In this document: positions 17,564-23,701 of the stretch, piece by piece
Layout of the letters: every line of letters starts with the position of its first letter
Position numbering within the stretch: the first letter of the stretch is position 1
DNA from: an uncultured bacterium
GTDB taxonomy: Bacteria; Edwardsbacteria; AC1; EtOH8
DNA length: 32,012 bases
Reading direction: 5' to 3'
NCBI GenBank assembly: GCA_937863685.1
Contig: CALMGM010000014.1
Span: 1-32,012, forward strand
Position numbers and translations under genes: made by a program
The notes under the pieces: generated by a model
What the model saw: the letters and a program-made list of their open reading frames with translations, nothing else
Database searches by the model: none
Told to the model about the DNA's origin: nothing

Positions 17564-18379
17564 GTGGTTGACGGCATGAATACGGTGGTGGAGCAGGATG
17601 CCGGCGGGTATTTTAGGTATAAATATGTTTACGCCAATGGAATGTTGCTTTCGCGTATTGACAACAGCAGCACAAAGGCGTATTATCACCGTGACGGCCT
17701 GGGAACGATAATAGGTACCAGTAACAGCACTCCGGCTGTAGCCTCGGCCCAGTTGTTTGACGAGTTCGGCAACTGGTTATACTGGGACAGCAATTGGGAT
17801 TATTACACCTACACCGGGCAGGAATATGACTGGCCGCTGACCGATGCCTACAACCTGCGGGCACGTGAATATTACCCCGAATACGGTCGGTTCATGCAGG
17901 AGGATCCGATAGGCAATAGTGGCGGGAGTTTGAATTGGTATATGTATACCCGTGATAATCCGATAAATTTTATTGATCCATTAGGTTTGAATCAGTGTAC
18001 ACCCGAGGAAATGCAGATAGAATCGGGCATGATAAAAAATATAACAAATGCTTTCTATTGGTCTAGATCTAATAACTCATCTGCATGTGCTACAACAACT
18101 GCGAACTTGGAGAATTATCTTGATGCGAGGTTGCCTCACGTTTCACCAGGTAACCCCAAGAAGTGTTGCACCATGACAGACGTCGGGATATGGTATAGCA
18201 GGAGCCATATGGCTGGACAGCATAATTGGATTAAAGTAGAATGCAGTAGCAAGTGCGGTGATAAAGAGATATATCATCTTGACCCGTGGTTGGCCGCTAT
18301 AGTGCTGACGAACAATTCGATTTTTGGTGATGACCTTTATCATAGTCGCGGCCAGCCCACCGGTTGGTGGTCTTGGTAG
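17564..18379 (+). CDS. RHS core fragment with papain-like C-terminal tip (cassette 1)
   Basis: RHS core sequence is in frame from about 17468 (QGSDSTVFYYNGDGVRLA), but the first plausible start is GTG 17564, so the 5' end of the gene is missing. The 271-residue product has the RHS-associated core with YTGQEYD, YNLRAREYYPEYGRFMQEDPIG and NPINFIDPLGL (residues about 84-142). The tip (143-271) switches to AT-rich, Cys-rich sequence. Residues C175 (SACATTTANL), H220 (QHNWIKVEC) and D240 (YHLDPW) are in the order and spacing of a papain-like catalytic triad. A peptidase or deamidase-like toxin is inferred, not proven. A membrane protein gene follows 12 nt downstream. Confidence 0.7.
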   Translation: MVDGMNTVVEQDAGGYFRYKYVYANGMLLSRIDNSSTKAYYHRDGLGTIIGTSNSTPAVASAQLFDEFGNWLYWDSNWDYYTYTGQEYDWPLTDAYNLRAREYYPEYGRFMQEDPIGNSGGSLNWYMYTRDNPINFIDPLGLNQCTPEEMQIESGMIKNITNAFYWSRSNNSSACATTTANLENYLDARLPHVSPGNPKKCCTMTDVGIWYSRSHMAGQHNWIKVECSSKCGDKEIYHLDPWLAAIVLTNNSIFGDDLYHSRGQPTGWWSW

Positions 18380-18391
18380 GGGGGCAGCGTT

Positions 18392-18850
18392 ATGATTATC
18401 AGAAGTAAAATATTTTATGTACTGGTGCTATTTGCGGTAGCATCGCACGAGTTATTTTGGCATTTGTTGCTTTTCCGTTATGTTGACGTTGATAAGATCA
18501 GTGTTGCTATAACGATAGTGCAGTTTGTATTTACAGCCGCATTCATTTATTTGTATTATCTATTTGAGAATCATCATCGCAACAATGTCGCCAATAAAGC
18601 AGTGGCAAGAGCCTTCACGGTGCTTTTGCTGTTGTATTTAATAGGTGCCGCTATCCCTTTTATTGTAAATGTAATAATGTTATTAAATTTTAAAGTGCCT
18701 GATTATGTTATAGCGGTTATTCAAATACCGTTCCTGGTTCGTATAGTTCCGTATTTGAACCCAGGTTTGTATTTGATTATCCTGACGATCATATTGTTAT
18801 TTATCTCAGATAGAATAAAGGTGACCAGCAAACCTAAATCTTGGGATTGA
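18392..18850 (+). CDS. Multi-span membrane protein, candidate immunity to cassette 1
   Basis: The 152-residue AT-rich product has about four hydrophobic spans (near residues 7-25, 40-58, 72-97 and 106-138), with a short charged C-terminus ending KPKSWD. I do not recognise the family. ATG 18392 follows a GGGGGG-containing stretch that can act as ribosome site, 12 nt after the cassette 1 tip gene. A hairpin terminator comes right after it. This tip-then-small-gene-then-terminator layout is typical of RHS toxin/immunity pairs, so an immunity role is inferred from context only. Confidence 0.55.
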   Translation: MIIRSKIFYVLVLFAVASHELFWHLLLFRYVDVDKISVAITIVQFVFTAAFIYLYYLFENHHRNNVANKAVARAFTVLLLLYLIGAAIPFIVNVIMLLNFKVPDYVIAVIQIPFLVRIVPYLNPGLYLIILTIILLFISDRIKVTSKPKSWD

Positions 18851-18878
18851 CTCGCATCGTAGGTTTTCCAAAACAAAG

Positions 18879-18905
18879 AAGCCCGCCAAACGGCGGGGCT
18901 TTTAC
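18879..18905 (+). terminator. Terminator closing cassette 1
   Basis: AAGCCCGCC-AAAC-GGCGGGGCTT forms a GC-rich hairpin with one bulge, followed by TTTT. RHS core coding sequence of cassette 2 (FYNGLGDRLTNYV frame) starts within the T-tract at about 18900. The cassette joint therefore falls exactly on the terminator. Confidence 0.7.
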
Positions 18906-18941
18906 AACGGCCTAGGGGACCGTCTCACCAATTACGTTTAC

Positions 18942-20096
18942 ATGACCAGACCCGGAACGACCACGCTCACCGGCACGATAAATTACACATACGACGGTCT
19001 TAGAAGGTTGAAAATGGTGAAGAACCCCACCGGGTTTAACAACGGCGATACCCTTACCTATACGTATGATGCCGCCGGCAACCGGACCTTTCGGGACAGC
19101 CGGAAATCCAGCGATATATATTATTATTACAATAATAGCAATAATCAAATGACCAGCGGCGTTTCGGCGGATTATCTCTACGATGATAACGGCAATATGA
19201 CCGGCAAGGAGCAGGGCGAAACGTTTTGGAGTTATTCTTACGACTACGAGAACCGGCTGGCCAAGGTAAAGCAGGGTTCTGACAGCACGGTCTTTTATTA
19301 CAACGGCGACGGGCAAAGGTTAAAGAAGGTTTGCACCGGAGATACCAATACCCAGTATATTCCTGACGGGATGTACTCTGCGGTTGAGCGCACCAATGGC
19401 GGCCGTTTGAGATACAAATACGTTTATGCCAACGGAATGCTTTTAGCCAGGTTAGACAGCCTCGGTAGGAAGTATTACTACCACCACGATGCCCTGGGAA
19501 GTACCGTTGGTATAAGCGATAGCAATTACGCTGTTTACAAGAGTTACCTATATGACGAGTTTGGGGATAGCTTGGGAACATGGGGTTCTACACCTTATAA
19601 TACATACAGGTACACCGGGCAGGAGTATGATGGAAAGCCTGCGTATGCTTACAATCTAAGAGCAAGGGAGTATTACCCCAAGCTCGGAAGATTTATGCAG
19701 AATGACCCGATAGGGGATAAGGGCGGGAGCTTGAACTGGTACTTGTATGTGAAGAATAATCCGGTGAATAGAATTGACCCAACGGGGAAAAAAGTAACAT
19801 ATTGTTTTTCTGGAATTCACGGATATTTGCGTGTAGATGGTTATGCATGGGGTTTTTGGCCGAAACAAGGTTACGAACTTATGGCTGCATCACATCCTGA
19901 TCAATTTGTACCTGGTGAATTTCGAAACGATATAGGTCAATTGTGTTGGCCTAGTTATTCTACAAAAGATGATTGTGCTGATAAATGCGTAAAACAAATT
20001 ACAGAAGCGTTAAAATCTACTCCACCCGATTATAGCACTGTTTATTTTAATTGCCATACGCTTGCGTTACTTATATGGCATGTATGTGTGAAGTAA
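18942..20096 (+). CDS. RHS core fragment with permuted papain-like tip (cassette 2)
   Basis: RHS frame is open from about 18900 (YNGLGDRL, a typical YD-repeat piece); ATG 18942 is the first ATG and lies inside the repeat region, so the gene lacks its true N-terminus. The 384 residues include YD repeats (YTYDAAGNR, YDDNGNMTG, YDYENRLAKV) and the RHS core YTGQEYDGKPAYAYNLRAREYYPKLGRFMQNDPIG near 224-258. The tip from about 284 holds H293 (HGYLRVDG), the DDCADKCV block at 343-350 and N370-C371 (NCHTLA). The cassette 4 tip shares these. The His-before-Cys order recalls permuted NlpC/P60 and LRAT-like enzymes; this is my inference. A beta-propeller gene follows after 22 nt. Confidence 0.7.
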   Translation: MTRPGTTTLTGTINYTYDGLRRLKMVKNPTGFNNGDTLTYTYDAAGNRTFRDSRKSSDIYYYYNNSNNQMTSGVSADYLYDDNGNMTGKEQGETFWSYSYDYENRLAKVKQGSDSTVFYYNGDGQRLKKVCTGDTNTQYIPDGMYSAVERTNGGRLRYKYVYANGMLLARLDSLGRKYYYHHDALGSTVGISDSNYAVYKSYLYDEFGDSLGTWGSTPYNTYRYTGQEYDGKPAYAYNLRAREYYPKLGRFMQNDPIGDKGGSLNWYLYVKNNPVNRIDPTGKKVTYCFSGIHGYLRVDGYAWGFWPKQGYELMAASHPDQFVPGEFRNDIGQLCWPSYSTKDDCADKCVKQITEALKSTPPDYSTVYFNCHTLALLIWHVCVK

Positions 20097-20118
20097 ATAA
20101 TTATTTAGGAGAAAGAAG

Positions 20119-21087
20119 ATGAAAACTAATATTAAAAAGACACTAATCACTTTGATATTTATGATATTAGCGTTATCTTTTTTAAGATATTTATTATTAT
20201 TTCTTGTTTCCTTAAATATAAGTAACACAATAGTAGTTAATGACCAAAATCAATTACTATCATATAATTGTAATAATAAGACAACTAAAGTTATATATAA
20301 GCTTTCTGGTTATGGAACTCAATCTATCTATGGGCAGGATATTTCTAACAAGAGTCTCTATATATCTTATGGAGAGTTAACGGACGATTTTAATTCAGTT
20401 TATTCTTTACTAAAAATAAACATGAATACCCAAATAATAGATACACTTATTAAACAATCCAGATATAACATTAATGAAATAGCAGTATCACCGGATAGCC
20501 AAAATATAGCTTTATTGTTACTTGGTTTGGAGCGGCCTATGAAAAAAAGAATATTGTTTTGGGATATTGAAGGGTATGATTATCCATATATAAAATGTGC
20601 TATATATAATTTAAGAGAGCATAGCTTCCGGATATTGCCTGATTCATGTTTTTCTTGGTCAAAACCTAGTTGGGCAAAAGATGGTAATTCATTATGGTTG
20701 TCAACATTTGATGGTAATATAATTAATATCGATCTGAACGGTAATATTATCAATCAATCGTTTAAAGGATATTCGCCTGCATTATCAAACAATGGTAAAT
20801 ATTTAGCATACATAAAGGGAAGGACGATTTATATATATAACTTAAAGAAAAAAAATACTAAAACAGTCGCATCATATTATTCATTTTTTATACCACATCG
20901 CTATCCTCTTGTATACATTACTTGGTCGCCAAACGATGAATATATTCTTTATCAGGGGCAACATATTTTATCTTATATTACTGGATGGTCCTCATATTAT
21001 GTCGCAACAAAAGCTAATGGCTTAAGTTTGCCACAAATAATCCAAGGTGTAACATCAGAAGGTTTTGGTGCAGTATGGGTACCGTAA
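20119..21087 (+). CDS. Membrane-anchored beta-propeller-like protein
   Basis: The 322-residue product has one N-terminal membrane span (about residues 8-36), followed by an outside domain with repeats like those of TolB/WD40 propellers. VSPDSQNIALLLLG, SWSKPSWAKDGNSLWLSTFDGNI, YSPALSNNGKYLAYIKGRTIYIYNL and WSPNDEYILYQGQ are successive blade-like units. AGGAGA sits properly before ATG 20119, and the gene follows the cassette 2 tip after 22 nt. It is strongly AT-rich. It may be the cognate immunity or binding partner of that tip, on the outer face of the membrane. It could also be an unrelated passenger. Confidence 0.5.
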   Translation: MKTNIKKTLITLIFMILALSFLRYLLLFLVSLNISNTIVVNDQNQLLSYNCNNKTTKVIYKLSGYGTQSIYGQDISNKSLYISYGELTDDFNSVYSLLKINMNTQIIDTLIKQSRYNINEIAVSPDSQNIALLLLGLERPMKKRILFWDIEGYDYPYIKCAIYNLREHSFRILPDSCFSWSKPSWAKDGNSLWLSTFDGNIINIDLNGNIINQSFKGYSPALSNNGKYLAYIKGRTIYIYNLKKKNTKTVASYYSFFIPHRYPLVYITWSPNDEYILYQGQHILSYITGWSSYYVATKANGLSLPQIIQGVTSEGFGAVWVP

Positions 21088-21174
21088 TCGTTAAAAAGCA
21101 ACACAACCCCGGAAGTTACCACCGCCATGTTATTCGACGAATTTGGGAATTGGCTTTACTGGGTATATCTTTAA
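21088..21174 (+). pseudogene. RHS core remnant, left half of cassette 3
   Basis: Right after the propeller gene stop, frame 1 reads SNTTPEVTTAMLFDEFGNWLYW, matching cassette 1 (SNSTPAVASAQLFDEFGNWLYW). It then runs into VYL and a TAA stop at 21172-21174 brought in by the palindromic element. It has no own start and cannot be expressed as such. The RHS right half downstream is in the same frame. Confidence 0.75.
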
Positions 21175-21215
21175 AGGGCCTCTCTCCCATTGGGGGAGAG
21201 GCGGGAGAGGGGTCG
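21112..21215. repeat. 104-bp direct repeat containing a palindrome, copy 1
   Basis: This stretch is nearly identical to 22131-22234. It consists of the RHS piece EVTTAMLFDEFGNWLYW plus a palindromic element whose hairpin is CCTCTC-TCCC-ATT-GGGG-GAGAGG (21179-21201), followed by CGGGAGAGGGGTCG. Left of it the RHS sequence matches the cassette 1 lineage, and right of it the cassette 2 lineage. The element introduces a stop codon in the RHS frame. Confidence 0.85.
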
Positions 21216-21684
21216 GTACACCGGGCAAGAATACGACGGCAAACCGGCGTATGCTTACAACCTAAGGGCGCGCCAGTATTACCCTAAGCTGGGCCGGTTT
21301 GGACAGAATGACCCGATAGGGGACAATGGCGGGAGCTTGAACTGGTACTTGTATGTGAGGAATAATCCAGTGAACTGGACGGATATAACCGGTTTGGCTT
21401 GTGGCTCCTTTTGGAATGACCCTATAATACCTGATGATTTTATATGGGGTTACTCTTTCAGATCTGCTTGTGAATTACATGATAAGTGTTATGGCACTTG
21501 TAAAAGGTCAAAAGATAAATGTGATGCCGAATTTTTATTGGATCTACTTTGGGCGTGTAAAAAGTTTGATTTTTCAAATCCAATAAGATACGATTGCATT
21601 CATACTGCATTTTTATATTATAATGCTGTAGTAATATTTGGTGAAGATGCTTATAAAAAAGCACAATGTAATTGCCACAAGTAA
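21190..21684 (+). CDS. RHS core end with phospholipase A2 tip (cassette 3)
   Basis: The reading frame opens at a TTG inside the palindrome, so the start is doubtful. The RHS core (YTGQEYDGKPAYAYNLRARQYYPKLGRF) covers residues 10-37, and the core ends near 70. The tip has C94-E-L-H97-D98-K-C100-Y101, then C104, and C111-D112-AEF with C123. That is the Cys-rich phospholipase A2 active-site helix with the catalytic His-Asp dyad, closest in look to group XII-like PLA2 (HDxCYxTC...CDxEF). It would cut phospholipid acyl chains. A membrane protein gene follows at 21701. As it stands the cassette lacks the upstream RHS shell and is probably silent. Confidence 0.8.
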   Translation: MGERRERGRYTGQEYDGKPAYAYNLRARQYYPKLGRFGQNDPIGDNGGSLNWYLYVRNNPVNWTDITGLACGSFWNDPIIPDDFIWGYSFRSACELHDKCYGTCKRSKDKCDAEFLLDLLWACKKFDFSNPIRYDCIHTAFLYYNAVVIFGEDAYKKAQCNCHK

Positions 21685-21700
21685 AGAAAGGATTACTAAT

Positions 21701-22129
21701 ATGTTAAAAAAAATATTATTAGTTATATTTTTGGGTATAGGATTTTTTATGCATAATTTAATGAGGATTTGTGTAGGCTTATTGTATAAATCGGATTTAA
21801 TAAACTATTATAAACCAAGCAAATCGTTTTTTTATACAATGGGTTTTACAAATATTATACCTTTCTTGATTGTTGTATGTATAGTGATGATTAAAAATAA
21901 GGAATTAAGCGAACAATCGATGAAAAAACGCAATTTTATTTTTTATAGTATGGGTCTTGGACTTATTACATTAAATACTTTATTTTATTTTGATTATTGG
22001 CGGCAAATTTATATGAATACTGCCACTTCAACAATTTCCTTATCCATACCGATAATTATGATTCTTTCAATAGTAGCCTTGCCATTATTTTATCAAATAG
22101 GCAAAATAATATATACATTAAATAAATAA
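21701..22129 (+). CDS. Four-span membrane protein, candidate immunity to the PLA2 tip
   Basis: The 142-residue, very AT-rich product begins MLKKILLVIFLGIGFF and has about four membrane spans. The frame opens further upstream inside the tip gene, but ATG 21701 has AGAAAGGA at correct distance and gives a normal hydrophobic N-terminus. FYFDYWRQIYM in the third span/loop matches SFMDYFRQFHG of the protein at 17008. It follows the phospholipase A2 tip gene by 16 nt, and cassette 4 begins directly after its stop. Protection of the membrane against the neighbour lipase is inferred. Confidence 0.55.
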   Translation: MLKKILLVIFLGIGFFMHNLMRICVGLLYKSDLINYYKPSKSFFYTMGFTNIIPFLIVVCIVMIKNKELSEQSMKKRNFIFYSMGLGLITLNTLFYFDYWRQIYMNTATSTISLSIPIIMILSIVALPLFYQIGKIIYTLNK

Positions 22130-22130
22130 A

Positions 22131-22193
22131 GAAGTTACCACCGCCATGCTATTTGATGAGTTTGGGAATTGGCTGTACTGGGTATATCTTTAA
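22131..22193 (+). pseudogene. RHS core remnant, left half of cassette 4
   Basis: Starting two bases after the stop of the previous gene, the frame reads EVTTAMLFDEFGNWLYWVYL and stops at TAA 22191-22193. It is the same remnant as in cassette 3, but with the first few codons missing. It has no start codon. The RHS right half continues in the same frame beyond the palindrome. Confidence 0.75.
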
Positions 22194-22234
22194 AGAGCCT
22201 CTCTCCCATTGGGGGAGAGGTGGGAGAGGGGTCG
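22131..22234. repeat. 104-bp direct repeat containing a palindrome, copy 2
   Basis: Partner of 21112-21215, with only a few differences (for example TATTC/ATTTG and GGGCC/GAGCC). The hairpin is at 22198-22220, followed by TGGGAGAGGGGTCG. The downstream 104 bp (22236-22339) are identical by eye to cassette 2 at 19611-19714, which shows recent recombination or duplication. Confidence 0.85.
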
Positions 22235-22724
22235 CTACACCGGGCAGGAGTATGATGGAAAGCCTGCGTATGCTTACAATCTAAGAGCAAGGGAGTATTA
22301 CCCCAAGCTCGGAAGATTTATGCAGAATGACCCGATAGGTGATAATGGCGGTTCCCTTAATTGGTACTTGTATGTGGCAAATAATCCGGTGAACTTTGTT
22401 GATCCGTCGGGGAAGAAAATACAAGAATGTTACGCTTGGCGTGGTGGTGCATTTCATACATATTTAGAGGTAAATGGTGTGGGTTGGGGATTTTATGCAG
22501 TAAGCAGTGCTTCAAGATGGCAAATACTGCAAGGGCATGATGTGCCGGGTGTTGTAATGTATGATGCGAGCCCTTTGTATTGTGTGCCATTAACTGATGA
22601 TGACTGCAAAGATAAATGTGTAAACTCAGCAATATTGCAATCAATGAGGGCACCAGGCGAATACAATTTGTATAAACGGAATTGTTACCACTGGATTGGT
22701 GAAATATTAAGCAAATGTAAATAA
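22209..22724 (+). CDS. RHS core end with permuted papain-like tip (cassette 4)
   Basis: The frame opens inside the palindrome, so the start is uncertain. Residues 10-68 are RHS core (YTGQEYDGKPAYAYNLRAREYYPKLGRFMQNDPIG and NPVNFVDPSG). The tip has H83 (HTYLEVNG), VGWGFY, DDCKDKCV at 131-138 and N158-C159 (NCYHWI). These line up with the cassette 2 tip in order and spacing although most other residues differ, which marks a shared enzyme-like family. His first and Cys in an NC motif late is the arrangement of permuted papain folds (LRAT, NlpC/P60-like). The substrate cannot be told. A small pilin-like gene follows 19 nt later. Confidence 0.7.
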   Translation: MGERWERGRYTGQEYDGKPAYAYNLRAREYYPKLGRFMQNDPIGDNGGSLNWYLYVANNPVNFVDPSGKKIQECYAWRGGAFHTYLEVNGVGWGFYAVSSASRWQILQGHDVPGVVMYDASPLYCVPLTDDDCKDKCVNSAILQSMRAPGEYNLYKRNCYHWIGEILSKCK

Positions 22725-22743
22725 TTAAAAAGTGTGGTAGAAT

Positions 22744-23241
22744 ATGAAGAAAATATTAATAATTGGCATCATACTAATTAGTATCATCATCGCTGTCGTT
22801 CTCGTAGTATATTGGGGTATACGAGCAGAGGGTGATTATGTTCGCCTTGGTCTGCTTCGAGAAAATGTCGCACGTGTAATAGATGCCCTTGCGCTATGGG
22901 CTGGTGACAACGATGGTATGTACCCAGTCAACCCTAATGTTCAAAGCATGAAAGGTGGTAAGCCATTTACCGCCTACTTCGAAAAGCCAATAGTACAACC
23001 ATATACGGAGGGCTATACGAAGCTTGATTCCATGATCACCTTCGTGGGCAGCGAGGTCCCGGCCAAGCTTGAGTACGGTCAGCACAAACCGGGGTCTATT
23101 GAAGTCTACGTGTTTGGCGATGGTAAGGGGTGCGTTGTTGTGGGATACGGGTATAAAAAACAACCTATCATCCGGACAGATAGCGATGAGTTTAAAAAGT
23201 TTTACGATGCTTACCTGAAGATGATAAAACCAAACAGGTAA
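22744..23241 (+). CDS. Secreted or membrane-anchored pseudopilin-like protein
   Basis: The 165-residue product has an N-terminal hydrophobic stretch (about residues 3-25), then ENVARVIDALALWAGDNDGMYP. This resembles the segment of type II secretion pseudopilins where the helix ends and the DNxGxYP motif follows. The rest is a small soluble domain with VEVYVFGDGKGCVVVGYGYK-like strands. The classic prepilin peptidase site (G before F-T-L-x-E) is not seen, so it may only look like a pilin. It directly follows the cassette 4 tip and is closed by a perfect hairpin. It is a candidate immunity partner by position. Confidence 0.45.
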   Translation: MKKILIIGIILISIIIAVVLVVYWGIRAEGDYVRLGLLRENVARVIDALALWAGDNDGMYPVNPNVQSMKGGKPFTAYFEKPIVQPYTEGYTKLDSMITFVGSEVPAKLEYGQHKPGSIEVYVFGDGKGCVVVGYGYKKQPIIRTDSDEFKKFYDAYLKMIKPNR

Positions 23242-23244
23242 AAC

Positions 23245-23272
23245 AGAAGCCCCGCCGAAAGGCGGGGCTTCT
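23245..23272 (+). terminator. Perfect 12-bp hairpin closing cassette 4
   Basis: AGAAGCCCCGCC-GAAA-GGCGGGGCTTCT has a 12-bp perfect stem with a GAAA tetraloop. The following T-run is weak (TTCTGCATTT). It resembles the cassette 1 terminator at 18879. Being symmetrical, it may also stop minus-strand transcription from the HTH gene. Confidence 0.75.
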
Positions 23273-23310
23273 GCATTTAGGTGGCCGGGGTTATGCCCTG
23301 GCTTTTTCTT

Positions 23311-23691
23311 TTAAGTGCTGGTAGCCTTTAAACGCTGGGGTGGCCTACGGAGCTTTTCCCGTTCGAGATAGGTATCCAACAACTGTACTATCTGCTTGCG
23401 CTCCTTGGCAGGCAGCTTCTCCAACTGGCTTAAACGGCGGTAAAGCCTGTTGTCTTTGGTCTTGGGCGCCGCTTTCAATTTATCCAGGCCCATCAATTGG
23501 TCTACGGTCACGTCCAGGGCTTTAGAAATCTTGGGCAGCAGGTGGGCCGGTATATGCTTGGTCTGCTTCTCGTAGTAGGCGATCACCCGCTGGGGTATGC
23601 CGGTCTCGGCCTGTAGGTCCCGCTGGGAATACCCTGCTTCCCGGCGCAAGGTGATTTTCACCTTGCGCCTTTTTTGTTTTTCGGGTATCAT
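23311..23691 (-). CDS. XRE-type helix-turn-helix regulator, 5' end replaced
   Basis: On the minus strand the protein has REAGYSQRDLQAETGIPQRVIAYYEKQTKHIPAHLLPKISKALDVTVDQLMGLDK, split here as an HTH core. It is an XRE/Cro domain with a following helical tail (LYRRLSQLEKLPAKERKQIVQLLDTYL). Normal relatives start with a helix like FGxRLKxLR just before EAGYSQ. Here that helix is replaced by IPEKQKRRKVKITLR, which is the reverse reading of the hairpin at 23643-23669. The nearest ATG is at 23691 and a GTG lies within the hairpin. The gene therefore looks truncated at the island edge; it may be inactive or restarted. Confidence 0.65.
   Translation of the reverse strand: MIPEKQKRRKVKITLRREAGYSQRDLQAETGIPQRVIAYYEKQTKHIPAHLLPKISKALDVTVDQLMGLDKLKAAPKTKDNRLYRRLSQLEKLPAKERKQIVQLLDTYLEREKLRRPPQRLKATST
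23643..23691 (+). promoter_or_regulatory. Hairpin copy 3 with promoter-like tail
   Basis: The same 27-nt hairpin as at 16148 and 16821 (arms 23643-23654 and 23658-23669) is followed by TTTTTTGTTTTT. TTGCGC at 23663-23668 lies 17 nt from TATCAT (23686-23691), and the ATG of the GHL10 gene starts 10 nt after that. No ribosome site is visible between them, so a leaderless or nearly leaderless transcript is possible. The other option is that the true promoter lies upstream and this is only a terminator. Confidence 0.5.
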
Positions 23692-23701
23692 TAACCACAA
23701 T

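Noticed and set aside
21112-22234. CRISPR-like repeat array
   Set aside because: There are only two copies about 1 kb apart, coding in RHS frame, without regular spacers or cas genes.
22744-23241. True type II secretion pseudopilin
   Set aside because: The DNxGxYP-like motif is there, but the prepilin peptidase site and other secretion genes are missing.
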